A stretch of DNA of 64,000 bases from Bacteroidetes bacterium ADurb.Bin145 (lineage in GTDB: Bacteria; Bacteroidota; Bacteroidia; Bacteroidales; VadinHA17): positions 62,001 to 126,000 of the forward strand of contig MWDJ01000002.1 of NCBI GenBank assembly GCA_002070505.1, read 5' to 3'. A program made the position numbers and the translations under genes. Positions 34,601-42,355 of the stretch are shown here, in pieces. A model generated the notes under the pieces. The model made no database searches. It was not told where the DNA came from and saw only the letters and a list, made by a program, of their open reading frames with translations. Numbering within the stretch: position 1 is the first letter of the stretch; each line of letters starts with the position of its first letter.

Positions 34601-34937
34601 TATCATCTCTTGTCAGAGTGGCAGTATATGTCAGTCGTTTTGGGTTGCCTCCTTCACCGGGTATCATGAACACTTCTGTATTACCCTCATACTGACCTGT
34701 AAAGGCGATGTATTTACCGTCAGGTGAAAACCTGGGAAATATCTCATATCCTACACCGGTTGTAAGCTTACGCGCCATTCCGCCGTTTGAGTTTACCGAA
34801 TAAAGATCACCGGCATAACTAAAAACTATCTGATCACCATATATTGCAGGAAATCGTAACAGTCTGGCTTCGTTTTGCCCGGATAGGGACAAGCATGCAG
34901 TAAGTAATATTACTGATAATTTGAAATTTAAGCGCAT
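31644..34937 (-). CDS. Tricorn-like S41 protease with TolB-type beta-propeller
   Basis: 1097 residues. A signal peptide (LLTACLSLSGQ) is followed by a large N-terminal beta-propeller made of TolB/WD40-like PDxxP repeats (FSPDGKYIAFTG, WTPDGKNVIYRS, WSPDGKNIAWIS, WAPDSKKILYNT). A charged linker rich in Lys/Glu (AKKDKKVQEKKEPEP) separates it from the C-terminal half, which has the tricorn core domain, a PDZ domain (EIGVEAKEGDFILAVNGEPV) and an S41 catalytic domain. Catalytic elements are the His of LSVGHAYV and the nucleophile Ser in YSASDGDLFSY; IIDDRGNGGG forms the oxyanion region. This gives an exported peptidase probably degrading peptides in the periplasm. Confidence 0.9.
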   Translation of the reverse strand: MRLNFKLSVILLTACLSLSGQNEARLLRFPAIYGDQIVFSYAGDLYSVNSNGGMARKLTTGVGYEIFPRFSPDGKYIAFTGQYEGNTEVFMIPGEGGNPKRLTYTATLTRDDIGDRMGPNNIVMTWTPDGKNVIYRSRRYSFNDFTGQLFSVPVEGGMSNEIPLSKSGFCSYSPDGSKLAFNWVFREFRTWKYYEGGMADDIRIYDFKTGAVEKITDTKAQEIIPMWIGDEIFFLSDRDRTMNLFVYNTVTRTTEKVTNYDDYDIKFPSASKDKIVFEKGGFLYKMDVKSRKAEKLTIIIADDFEAGRKVMKNASEMITNTSPSPDGERVVFSARGDIFNLPSKEGVTRNMTSTSGVHERNAEWSPDGKNIAWISDASGEFEIWLQKADGSEPARQLTKDQKTYLFGLDWAPDSKKILYNTKKNELCYVDIQTGKITVVDKSPRSPYYDADWSPDSKWIAFVREEVTFPVIRLYNLDKQVSTDLTNNWYYSHGPVFSDDGKYLFFVSQRDFNPVYSLTEFNHAYLNMDRIYLITLAKETKSPLGSVDDQVKEAEVKDAGSAASETAKKDKKVQEKKEPEPVVKDIKVDLDGIMNRVVSLPVKPSNYSNLQSAGEKLFYSMNTRGSEGGSVVKYFDLNEKKEVEVGEGLSLTVVTSGKKMLARQGGKYAIIPVPSGKVDLKETINTGNMQVLVDLREEWNNIFNESWRQMRDFFYDPGMHGIDWNKMREKYSVLLPYVNHRNDLTYLIGEMIAELSVGHAYVANGERPMPERLQTGLLGAKISMDQSGYARIDKILSGANWNTSLISPLSEIGVEAKEGDFILAVNGEPVNKVKDIYQLLIGKAGKLVELTINSRPDVNGSRKVIVKPLASESSLYYYNWVQENTKKVSDATGGRVGYIHIPDMQVAGLNQFVEHYYPQLTKEALIIDDRGNGGGNVSPQIIERLMRSITYATMTTNAPTGDANPEMTHLGPKVALCDRYSASDGDLFSYRFKYNKIGTLIGTRTWGGVVGISGPQPCIDGGSINTPSWAPYAADGSSFIIEGYGVDPDIVIDNDPHREYLGQDDQLDKAISVVLEQLKTGSRKVPAIPPFPDKSGKK

Positions 34938-35058
34938 ATGAATATTTGTTTAGATTATAATCAGGTAATTTAATAAAACTCCCTGAGCTTAATGCTGTTA
35001 TTTGTCAGGAAAACGAATTTAAGTATATAAATCTATCAATAAGGATAAATCCCGAAAG

Positions 35059-35787
35059 CTACAGAAAAAGAGAATCATTGTTCTTCCACGAATATTCTCT
35101 TATAATTTCCGGTGTGTTCCTGTTGGAGTTTCTATCATTAATAAGCGGACTTATTGTATGAGCCCTGAGAAAATCTTCCGGACACGGACTTAGTAAAGCT
35201 AATGCGTCTTCAGGTTTGATGGTCAGGTCGAGCCATTTCTTTTCAGAATCAAGGTTAAGCACTGCCGGCATCCTTTTTTTTGAGTTATGAACTTCCGCCA
35301 TCAGCTGATTGGCTTCAGTTGTGATTATAGTAAATGTGCTGACATTAACACCGGTATTTGTTTCAGTCCATTCACTGAAAAGTCCTGCCAGCGAAAAGAT
35401 CTCATAGCTGGAGCAATATATGTACCATGGAATCTTCCGGCTGCCTGCATGCTGCCATTCATAGAAGCCCTTGACAGGTATTATGCATCTTTTTGATCTG
35501 AAAGAAGATGAGAATGATGGTTTGGATGAAATACTTTCAGCTCTTGCATTAAATGTTTTTGTGCGGATCTCCGCTGCATCCTTTTCCGATTTCACCCAGG
35601 AAGGTATCAACCCCCATTTCAGCAGTCTGGCATTTCCGGGATCATCAGAACAAATGGCCGGTATTTCAGGCAGTGCGAAAGCCTGGTAATAATAGCTTGG
35701 CTCATACCTGTACTTATCCGGGAAGTTTACACCGTATCTGTCTTCAATCTCCTCCTTTACAAGATTTACATTTACCGAAAAGCACAT
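35059..35787 (-). CDS. SRAP/HMCES-family abasic-site-processing protein (YedK-like)
   Basis: 242 residues beginning MCFSVNVN, so Cys2 becomes the N-terminal catalytic residue after Met removal. It crosslinks to abasic sites in single-stranded DNA. Family motifs are present: LKWGLIPSWVKS, IRTKTFNARAESI with the conserved Asn, RCIIPVKGFYEWQH with the Glu, IPWYIYCS and EVHNSKKRMPAVL with the active His. It protects stalled replication forks. It lies 3 bp downstream of the beta-lactamase-fold gene on the same strand, and the two are likely co-transcribed without an evident functional link. Confidence 0.92.
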   Translation of the reverse strand: MCFSVNVNLVKEEIEDRYGVNFPDKYRYEPSYYYQAFALPEIPAICSDDPGNARLLKWGLIPSWVKSEKDAAEIRTKTFNARAESISSKPSFSSSFRSKRCIIPVKGFYEWQHAGSRKIPWYIYCSSYEIFSLAGLFSEWTETNTGVNVSTFTIITTEANQLMAEVHNSKKRMPAVLNLDSEKKWLDLTIKPEDALALLSPCPEDFLRAHTISPLINDRNSNRNTPEIIREYSWKNNDSLFL

Positions 35788-35790
35788 CGG

Positions 35791-37107
35791 TTACAGGTTG
35801 TTTGAAGAATCTTTAATATCAGAGAAAAGCGGAACCGGGAGTGAATATTCAAACAGGTCGTCATAAGGCCATTTTTTGACCTGCGAAATTATTCTCGACA
35901 TCATACCGTTGATGTATGAGTGAATTTCCGGTCCGTTCCATGCACTTGAGTTAAGCAATACAACCCAAAGGATGCCGTCAGGCTGCCTTTTTATCATTCC
36001 GGCGGTACCAGGGTATGATCCTGTTCTCCACCAGGTACCATTGGGATAAGTTGTTTTCCATCCAATCGGAGCGAATCCGTTGGAATTGTCTGTCATGAAA
36101 TCAACAGTATAGTCGGCGAGAATATCCTTTCTGGTATCAAAACCATCTACTGCCAGTGCCAGGCGGACAAGATCAGGTGCTGTAGCCAGCCACGCTCCGG
36201 CTCCCCCCAGAGCCTCAATATCGTTGCCTCCGTAACTCGGGGAAACAAGTTCATTTGTTCCGTAAATTGATGGTTTAGGCACAATGTCTGAGGGTTCGTA
36301 ATATGTCACTTCAAAAGGAGCTTTCTGAGATGGCAGATTATGAGCCATCTGCATATCATAAATACCTATAGGAGCAAGGATATACCGTCGGCAGTAGTCC
36401 TCATAAGGCATGCCGGTAACTTTCTCAATTACAAGGCCCAGAATACTATAGCCAAGATTTGAATAAGCCTTCCCTTTCCCGGGAGTGAAATGAAGCCTTT
36501 TATCAAGAGCATACCGGATTATGGTTCTGGTAGATACGGGAGGCTTTAAACCCATTTTATCCGCTACTGTCAGAGGCATGAACATCTGGTCACCCCAGCG
36601 CATTGTCCAACCGCCTTCATGACTCAACAGATGTGCCACTGTAATATCATATACTCTTTTATCAACAGGATTACTGAAATAATCATCATTAAGAATACCC
36701 CCAGGGCCGAAGACCTTGTCATCAAGAGATAATTTACCTTCCTCATTCAATTTCATAACAGCAACAGCTGTAACAAGCTTTGAAATGCTTGCTGTACGGA
36801 ATTTGTGATATGGTTGAACCACTTCTCCGGATAATGTATCTACAAATCCAAATCCCTTTGCATAGATAAGCTTACCGTCTTTTGCTATGGCTATTGAAGC
36901 TCCGCTGATTGACCACTGGCGCATGAAAGATCTGACTGTTTTCTCTGCAGCTTCAAAATCCTTTCCTGATGAATTATCATTTGTAAGTCTTACATTTCCA
37001 GGTCTTAGCTTGTCAGTAATAAGATGTTCCTTTTCGACTGCACCCGGATTATAACTGAACAGAGAGACAAGCAATGTAGCCAACAGTATTTTTCGTAGCC
37101 GTGTCAA
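35791..37107 (-). CDS. Exported serine hydrolase of the beta-lactamase (class C/PBP-like) fold
   Basis: 438 residues if translation begins at TTG 37107, directly before a signal-like sequence (TRLRKILLATLLVSLFSYNPGA); a longer open frame to 37281 has no signal features and runs across the divergent gene's promoter. The domain is that of PF00144: WSISGASIAIAKDGKLIYAKGFG, the nucleophile motif RTASISKLVTAVA (SxxK), a YSNLGYSILGLVIEKVTG (YxN) motif and HLLSHEGGW. It may be an esterase, peptidase or carboxypeptidase rather than a true beta-lactamase. It is expressed ahead of the SRAP gene. Confidence 0.85.
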   Translation of the reverse strand: MTRLRKILLATLLVSLFSYNPGAVEKEHLITDKLRPGNVRLTNDNSSGKDFEAAEKTVRSFMRQWSISGASIAIAKDGKLIYAKGFGFVDTLSGEVVQPYHKFRTASISKLVTAVAVMKLNEEGKLSLDDKVFGPGGILNDDYFSNPVDKRVYDITVAHLLSHEGGWTMRWGDQMFMPLTVADKMGLKPPVSTRTIIRYALDKRLHFTPGKGKAYSNLGYSILGLVIEKVTGMPYEDYCRRYILAPIGIYDMQMAHNLPSQKAPFEVTYYEPSDIVPKPSIYGTNELVSPSYGGNDIEALGGAGAWLATAPDLVRLALAVDGFDTRKDILADYTVDFMTDNSNGFAPIGWKTTYPNGTWWRTGSYPGTAGMIKRQPDGILWVVLLNSSAWNGPEIHSYINGMMSRIISQVKKWPYDDLFEYSLPVPLFSDIKDSSNNL

Positions 37108-37170
37108 CTTAAGTATTTTTTTCAGGGATAAAAATAAAAAAAGTATTCCATCTGCATCAAAATATAAAAT

Positions 37171-37178
37171 TAAATTTG
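37171..37178 (+). promoter_or_regulatory. -7 promoter box of the ankyrin gene
   Basis: TAAATTTG is an exact TAnnTTTG match 20 bp before ATG 37199, giving a leader of about 13 nt. Confidence 0.6.
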
Positions 37179-37198
37179 TAGTAACGTTAAATGATTTC

Positions 37199-38620
37199 AT
37201 GCCGATCCGAAAATCTACTATAGCTTTAATTATATCCGGAATCAGCTGTCTGCTTTCCGGGCAGCAAATTATGATTGACACTTCTGAATATCTGCCGGAT
37301 TTTTATTACGGGGCTCTAGAATATAATCTCATCATTGCCTCATCAAAAGGTTACGAAAATGAAGTCAGAAAATTGATCTCACGGGGAGCTGAAGTCGATA
37401 CTGAGACATCAACAGGAGCGACACCTTTGTTTTTCGCAATATCAAATGATAATCTTTCAATCGTCAATATTCTTTTATCCAGCGGGGCAGATCCGAATAA
37501 AAAAACAAACACCGGAGAGACACCTTTAATTCTGGCTTCCAGGAGAAATGACTTTGAAATTGCCGAGAGTCTTATAAGAGCCGGTGCGGAAGTAGATCAC
37601 CAGGATATGTACGGAGCCACAGCGTTGCATTATGCATCTATATATAATTTCATAGCACTTACTGACTTGCTTTTATATTATGAAGCAAGCGTAGATATCA
37701 AGACTAATGAAGGGACAACACCCTTAATGGCTGCAGTCTGGGCCGGAAATTTGGAGACAGCTGATCTCCTTATAAGGAACGGGGCAAACCTTGAAGCAAG
37801 GGACAGGAACGGTTTTACACCTTTCCTGATAGCAGCGCAGAATGGGGACACTCTGTTAATGAATATGTTCCTGGAGAAAAACGTTGATCTCTATGAAAAG
37901 AATGCATATAACTGGGATGCGCTGAGTCTAACTATAAGGTCGGACCAAAAAAGTGCTGCTGAGTTCCTTTTGAAGAAAGGCAATAAATGGAACGACGCCG
38001 AAAGGGAAGTTGTCAATCCTTTCAATATCGCCGCAGGCTACCGCAGAAAAGAGATGATCGGATTGCTAAACGGATCTGATCTGCAGGGCGGCTATAAACG
38101 CCAGTTTAATATTCTGGAATTATCACTCTCATCAAAGTTCACAACAAGGGATTTTTATACAGGATTTGCTGTTTCTTTCAGGGAACCCCTTAGCAATATA
38201 GGCCTCACAGCGGGATTTGACACTAAGCCTATTTACACAAAAGTATTAATGAAGGAATCCGAAAATCTATATTATCAGTATCTTGATAAAAGTTCGCTTG
38301 TTTATTTTGGAGTACTGAAGGACTTTGCACTTACCGATAAGCTGTTTGGAAGCAATTTTTCTTTAACAACCTCATTATGTGCAGGTTATTATTTTGGTGA
38401 AAAGTTTAAGGGGACGCGTACAGGGCCTGAGGGAAAAATAATAATTGTCCCTTCTGCCTCAATCAAATGGGTAATGAAAAGATTTACCCTTTTCACTGGT
38501 GCAGAATTCATGAATTCGGATTTCTACAAGATAGGCCCGATATGGTGCCGTACAGGCTGTTCATTCAGCTTTCAGTTCAACAATGTTAAAGCTCCGGTAA
38601 AAACTATCAGATGGTATTAA
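37199..38620 (+). CDS. Exported ankyrin-repeat protein with C-terminal beta-barrel-like domain
   Basis: 473 residues with an N-terminal signal, possibly lipoprotein (STIALIIISGISC-type, then LLSGQQ). Residues ~45-260 contain about six ankyrin repeats recognisable by TPLFFAISNDN, TPLILASRRND, TALHYASIYNF, TPLMAAVWAGN and TPFLIAAQNGD, each followed by a G-A/D-x-x hairpin. From about residue 285 the sequence changes to alternating beta-strands rich in aromatic and Ser/Thr residues (LELSLSSKFTTRDFYTGFAVSF, TLFTGAEFMNS, CSFSFQFNN), like an outer-membrane barrel or a large beta-sheet domain. An ankyrin stack facing the periplasm is uncommon. It probably forms a unit with the next lipoprotein gene, 7 bp on. 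Confidence 0.75.
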   Translation: MPIRKSTIALIISGISCLLSGQQIMIDTSEYLPDFYYGALEYNLIIASSKGYENEVRKLISRGAEVDTETSTGATPLFFAISNDNLSIVNILLSSGADPNKKTNTGETPLILASRRNDFEIAESLIRAGAEVDHQDMYGATALHYASIYNFIALTDLLLYYEASVDIKTNEGTTPLMAAVWAGNLETADLLIRNGANLEARDRNGFTPFLIAAQNGDTLLMNMFLEKNVDLYEKNAYNWDALSLTIRSDQKSAAEFLLKKGNKWNDAEREVVNPFNIAAGYRRKEMIGLLNGSDLQGGYKRQFNILELSLSSKFTTRDFYTGFAVSFREPLSNIGLTAGFDTKPIYTKVLMKESENLYYQYLDKSSLVYFGVLKDFALTDKLFGSNFSLTTSLCAGYYFGEKFKGTRTGPEGKIIIVPSASIKWVMKRFTLFTGAEFMNSDFYKIGPIWCRTGCSFSFQFNNVKAPVKTIRWY

Positions 38621-38627
38621 AAATTTC

Positions 38628-39050
38628 ATGAAAATAATCTTTAAATCTCTTATATTCCTGTTGCTGGTGCTATGTTTCTCCTGCGAAAAATTGCCATATT
38701 ATCTTGTTAATTGTGACGGGAATGATTGCACAGTTAACAAACCTTACAATACACAGCTTGAGATAAAACTGGAAAATGACGGAATCCTTGTCCTTGTGAA
38801 TATCTATGAAGGCATCCTTGAAGATAATACACTCTATGATTCATTCCATACAAGATTTTCATCAGCCACCCGCACAGTTGCCCTGAACAAGACCTACACT
38901 ATTACCGCGACATATTATTATGAAGAAGGCACTTACGTTGCAGTAAATTCCGTCACTCCATCTGTAAGATATGTAAGGGATATGTGTGAAGATCCCTGTT
39001 ATCATGTATATGACAAAGTTGTAAACCTTAAATTGAAGTATATAAAATAG
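38628..39050 (+). CDS. Small putative lipoprotein, unknown function
   Basis: 140 residues with a hydrophobic leader and Cys (LIFLLLVLCFSCEKLPYY), typical of Bacteroidota lipoproteins though the lipobox is loose. The mature part is a single beta-sandwich-like domain with several cysteines (YLVNCDGNDC near the start, MCEDPCYH near the end) that could form disulfides. It is 7 bp after the ankyrin gene and is probably co-expressed with it. Confidence 0.65.
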   Translation: MKIIFKSLIFLLLVLCFSCEKLPYYLVNCDGNDCTVNKPYNTQLEIKLENDGILVLVNIYEGILEDNTLYDSFHTRFSSATRTVALNKTYTITATYYYEEGTYVAVNSVTPSVRYVRDMCEDPCYHVYDKVVNLKLKYIK

Positions 39051-39179
39051 TGACAACCCGCTGTTATTCTTCCTGCATTCGCAGAATGAGATGATTGTCA
39101 TGTATGCTTCCGCAACTTTCATCGTTTTGCTCCATTGTGCCTTAATGTCTATATTTGCTGATTATAAATCTTTTAATAT

Positions 39180-39779
39180 ATGGGAAACTCATTTTTCGAT
39201 TCAAATCTGTTCACTCTGGGTTTAATACCCTTTTTGATTTTTCTGGCTCGTATTTGTGATGTGTCAATAGGTACCATCCGGATTATCTTTGTATCGAAGG
39301 GGAATAAAAGAATCGCTCCGATCCTGGGATTCTTTGAAGTGCTGATCTGGATAACTGCGATAAGCAAGATTATGCAGAACCTTGATAATTATGTCAATTA
39401 CGTGGCATATGCAGCTGGTTTTGCAACAGGTAATTTTGTCGGAATGATTATTGAGGAGAAACTTGCAGTGGGAATCCAGATGATAAGGATAATCACTCAT
39501 CAAAGCGGAAATGAGCTGGTACAGAGCCTTAACAGTAAGGGATATGGGGCCACTTCAGTTGAAGCCAAAGGAGCCAAGGAAAAAGTGCATCTGATCTATT
39601 CAATTGTACAACGTCAGGAACTTGACAGGGTTATTCAGATAATAGATACCGTAAATCCTAAAGCATTCTATACTATTGAAGATATAAGATCTGTAAATGA
39701 GGGGATATTTGTGCCGAACAAACAAAGGTATATTTTCCCTTTTACGAACATTTTAAGGCAATGGAGAAAGGGTAAATAA
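39180..39779 (+). CDS. UPF0316 / DUF5698-DUF2179 membrane protein
   Basis: 199 residues. Three hydrophobic helices (LGLIPFLIFLARICDVSIGTIRIIFVS; APILGFFEVLIWITAISKIM; NYVAYAAGFATGNFVGMIIE) are followed by a cytosolic C-terminal domain of DUF2179 type (GYGATSVEAKGAKEKVHLIYSIVQRQELDRVIQII, given in order). The sequence RICDVSIGTIRIIFVSKG is characteristic of UPF0316. The function of the family is not established; DUF2179 domains may sense ligands. Start ATG 39180. Confidence 0.85.
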   Translation: MGNSFFDSNLFTLGLIPFLIFLARICDVSIGTIRIIFVSKGNKRIAPILGFFEVLIWITAISKIMQNLDNYVNYVAYAAGFATGNFVGMIIEEKLAVGIQMIRIITHQSGNELVQSLNSKGYGATSVEAKGAKEKVHLIYSIVQRQELDRVIQIIDTVNPKAFYTIEDIRSVNEGIFVPNKQRYIFPFTNILRQWRKGK

Positions 39780-39807
39780 CAAGATTTTAATAATAAAACA
39801 ACACTCA

Positions 39808-40638
39808 ATGGAAAACCTAAAAGAACATCCTCTATACCGGAAACACACGCTTGATACAGTAATGAGCTCATTATGGGAGTTTTACAGAAAGAAGTTTCTT
39901 GTATTGTTCATTACATCATTCATTCTTTCTGTCACCACGCATCTGTTAATGCTTAATTTCAACTTAACTGAACTTCAGAATTTCACCGATCCTATGGAAG
40001 TACTGGAAAAGGTAAGGGGTATGATACTGCCGATTGCAATAATCTCTGTTATAAGTCTCTATTTCACAGTTGTGCTGCAATATTATGTGATTTGCAATCC
40101 TGTTGACAGAGATATTACTATTTTATCATCAACATATAAATCCCTGAAGTATTTCCTCCCTTATCTTATAATAATTATCCTTCTTTCATTTTTTGGGTCC
40201 ATTGCTTTGGCACTGGGATTATTGGTTTTTATTATCGGGATATTTTTTGCGGCCTTATATATAGCCACCCTGTATATGTTTTTTCTGCCGGTTCTGATTG
40301 TTGAAGGCACTGATATAGGAAATGCTATAGCCAGAACGTTTTCCCTGGTTCATAAAAGATTCTGGATCAACATAGGATGGGTTGCCGTTTTTATAGTAAT
40401 ACTGATGGTCTTATCCGTGATTCTGTCAGGGCTCATACTTATTCCTTTCTCAGGAAGTTTCCTGAAGATAATGGTCAATCCTGAGGAAGCATCAACTATT
40501 ATGGATTTTGCATCAAATCCACTTTATATAATCCTTTCATCAGCAGCTAATGCCTTATATCTGCCGGCACTACCGATATTTGCTGCAATACTGTACTTTC
40601 ACGGCAGAGCCTCAGACGAGCCGGTCACTAATCCCTGA
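39808..40638 (+). CDS. Polytopic membrane protein, unknown function
   Basis: 276 residues with about six hydrophobic helices, the central ones (residues ~105-170) nearly continuous. The pattern FFLPVLIVEGTDIGNAIARTFSLVHKRFW before the fifth helix resembles membrane proteins of the glycerophosphoryl-diesterase-membrane-domain/DUF975 type, but I cannot name it with confidence. It is 28 bp after the UPF0316 gene and overlaps kduD by 11 bp tail to tail. Confidence 0.65.
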   Translation: MENLKEHPLYRKHTLDTVMSSLWEFYRKKFLVLFITSFILSVTTHLLMLNFNLTELQNFTDPMEVLEKVRGMILPIAIISVISLYFTVVLQYYVICNPVDRDITILSSTYKSLKYFLPYLIIIILLSFFGSIALALGLLVFIIGIFFAALYIATLYMFFLPVLIVEGTDIGNAIARTFSLVHKRFWINIGWVAVFIVILMVLSVILSGLILIPFSGSFLKIMVNPEEASTIMDFASNPLYIILSSAANALYLPALPIFAAILYFHGRASDEPVTNP

Positions 40639-41428
40639 TCTCATTCTCGCCCCTGACATATCCGAAGTTTGCAAGTATCCCGCCGTCGACATAAAGTATA
40701 TGACCATTCACGAAATTACTTGCCCGGGAGGCTAGGAAAAGAGCTGCATAGGCAACATCTTCTGGTTCGCCCCATCTTCCGGCAGGGGTGCGGGTCATTA
40801 CAAGATCATTGAAAGGATGTCCATTTTCACGTATCGGAGCTGTCTGCGCAGTGGCTATATAACCGGGACCAATACCATTGACCTGAATATTGAATCTGGC
40901 CCATTCGCACGTCATACTCTGGGTAAGAAGCTTAAGTCCGCCTTTTGCCGATGCATATGCAGAAACCGTGTTTCTTCCATAAACACTGAGCATGGAACAC
41001 ATGTTGATTATCTTGCCTGCCCTCTTTCTGATCATTCCGGGTGCAACTCTTTTTGAGACTATCATAGGTGCGACAAGATCGACATCTATGACCTGCCTGA
41101 AATCATCGACGGCCATGTCAAGAACGGGGATACGCTTAATTATCCCGGCGTTATTTACAAGTATGTCAACCGTACCGATATTCTCCTCTATCTGAGAAAT
41201 ACCAGCATTCACCTCATCCTCTCTTGTGACATTGAATTTCAAAGTATAGACCTCCAGGTTTTCTTTCGCATAAGCTTCTTTACAGGCCTCAATTTTTTCA
41301 TCCTGGATATCATTGACACATACTTTTGCCCCTGCTTTAGCCAGGACAATACCTATCGCAAGACCTATACCATGGGTGCCGCCTGTAACAAGTGCTGTTT
41401 TGCCGGTCAGATCAAATAATTCTTTCAT
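40628..41428 (-). CDS. kduD: 2-dehydro-3-deoxy-D-gluconate 5-dehydrogenase (SDR)
   Basis: 266 residues, a classical short-chain dehydrogenase: TGGTHGIGLAIG nucleotide loop, NNAG at about residue 91, catalytic Ser in NMCSMLSVYG and YASAKGG (YxxxK), ending with ASNFVNGHILYVDGG. KduD reduces 3-deoxy-D-glycero-2,5-hexodiulosonate to 2-keto-3-deoxygluconate, the last step before KDG phosphorylation in unsaturated-uronide breakdown. The call rests on the SDR family plus kduI directly upstream (55 bp, same strand). KdgK and KDPG aldolase are not in this window. Confidence 0.88.
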   Translation of the reverse strand: MKELFDLTGKTALVTGGTHGIGLAIGIVLAKAGAKVCVNDIQDEKIEACKEAYAKENLEVYTLKFNVTREDEVNAGISQIEENIGTVDILVNNAGIIKRIPVLDMAVDDFRQVIDVDLVAPMIVSKRVAPGMIRKRAGKIINMCSMLSVYGRNTVSAYASAKGGLKLLTQSMTCEWARFNIQVNGIGPGYIATAQTAPIRENGHPFNDLVMTRTPAGRWGEPEDVAYAALFLASRASNFVNGHILYVDGGILANFGYVRGENEIRD

Positions 41429-41483
41429 GGGATTATAATAATTGATAACAGATTTTGATCATTGCTGTGATTCAGAAGACAGG

Positions 41484-42320
41484 CTACTTAAGTGAATCAG
41501 GATACCGTACATCCATATCACCGTAATCAAGATTCTCTCCGGCCATTCCCCAGATAAAGGTATAGTTGGAAGTACCGGCAGCGCTGTGGATGCTCCATGA
41601 TGGAGATAAAACAGCCTGTTCATTCTTCATCCAGATATGACGTGTTTCATCCGGATCACCCATAAAATGGCAGACAGCCTGTTTATCCGGCACTTCAAAA
41701 TAGAAATATGCTTCCATACGTCTGTTATGCGTATGCACCGGCATTGTATTCCAAACGCTTCCAGGTTTTAGTTCTGTCATTCCCATCTGAAGCTGACAGG
41801 TCTCTACAACACTGTTGATAAGAAGTTTGTTGATTGTTCTGTGATTTGACGTCTCAAGACTTCCCAGAACAACAACCTCAGCTTCTTTGAGTGTAACTTT
41901 TTTTGAAGGGAATTTGTGATGGGCAGGAGCTGAATTTATATAGAGCTTAGCAGGATTCTTCGGATCAGCCGATGTGAATATCACATCCTTTGTTCCTTTT
42001 CCAAGGTACAATGCCTCCTTATGGCCAATGTTATAAGTTATTCCATCTGCTTCAACCAAGCATTCTCCCCCGATATTTATGATCCCCATCTCCCTTCTCT
42101 CAAGGAAATAAGGTGATTTCAGGTCATCGGCACTTTCCAGTTTCAAGGCCTTTTTTACAGGCATCGCCCCTCCCACCATGTAACGGTCATACATCGAGTA
42201 AACCATCAGCATATCATCGGGAATAAAGATCTTTTCTATAAGGAATTCCTTACGGATCCTCTCAGTGTCATAAGATTTCACATCGCATGGATGACCTGCA
42301 TATCTCAGTTCTATTTTCAT
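41484..42320 (-). CDS. kduI: 5-dehydro-4-deoxy-D-glucuronate isomerase
   Basis: 278 residues of the cupin-fold KduI family. The zinc ligands are H196, H198, E203 (PVHTHNRRMEAYFYF) and H245 (SPSWSIHSAAGT), the same numbering that I recall for the E. coli enzyme. It isomerises 4-deoxy-L-threo-5-hexosulose uronate, which forms spontaneously from the unsaturated uronic acid released by lyases or GH105/GH88 enzymes. It is 35 bp downstream of the lyase-like gene and followed by kduD, making a three-gene leftward operon. Confidence 0.96.
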   Translation of the reverse strand: MKIELRYAGHPCDVKSYDTERIRKEFLIEKIFIPDDMLMVYSMYDRYMVGGAMPVKKALKLESADDLKSPYFLERREMGIINIGGECLVEADGITYNIGHKEALYLGKGTKDVIFTSADPKNPAKLYINSAPAHHKFPSKKVTLKEAEVVVLGSLETSNHRTINKLLINSVVETCQLQMGMTELKPGSVWNTMPVHTHNRRMEAYFYFEVPDKQAVCHFMGDPDETRHIWMKNEQAVLSPSWSIHSAAGTSNYTFIWGMAGENLDYGDMDVRYPDSLK

Positions 42321-42355
42321 GTATTTATTGGTTTTATTTAATTTATCCTCTTGAA

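Noticed and set aside
37108-37281. N-terminal extension of the beta-lactamase-fold protein
   Set aside because: It would cross the divergent gene's promoter and place the signal peptide in the middle of the chain; the TTG at 37107 starts the signal directly.
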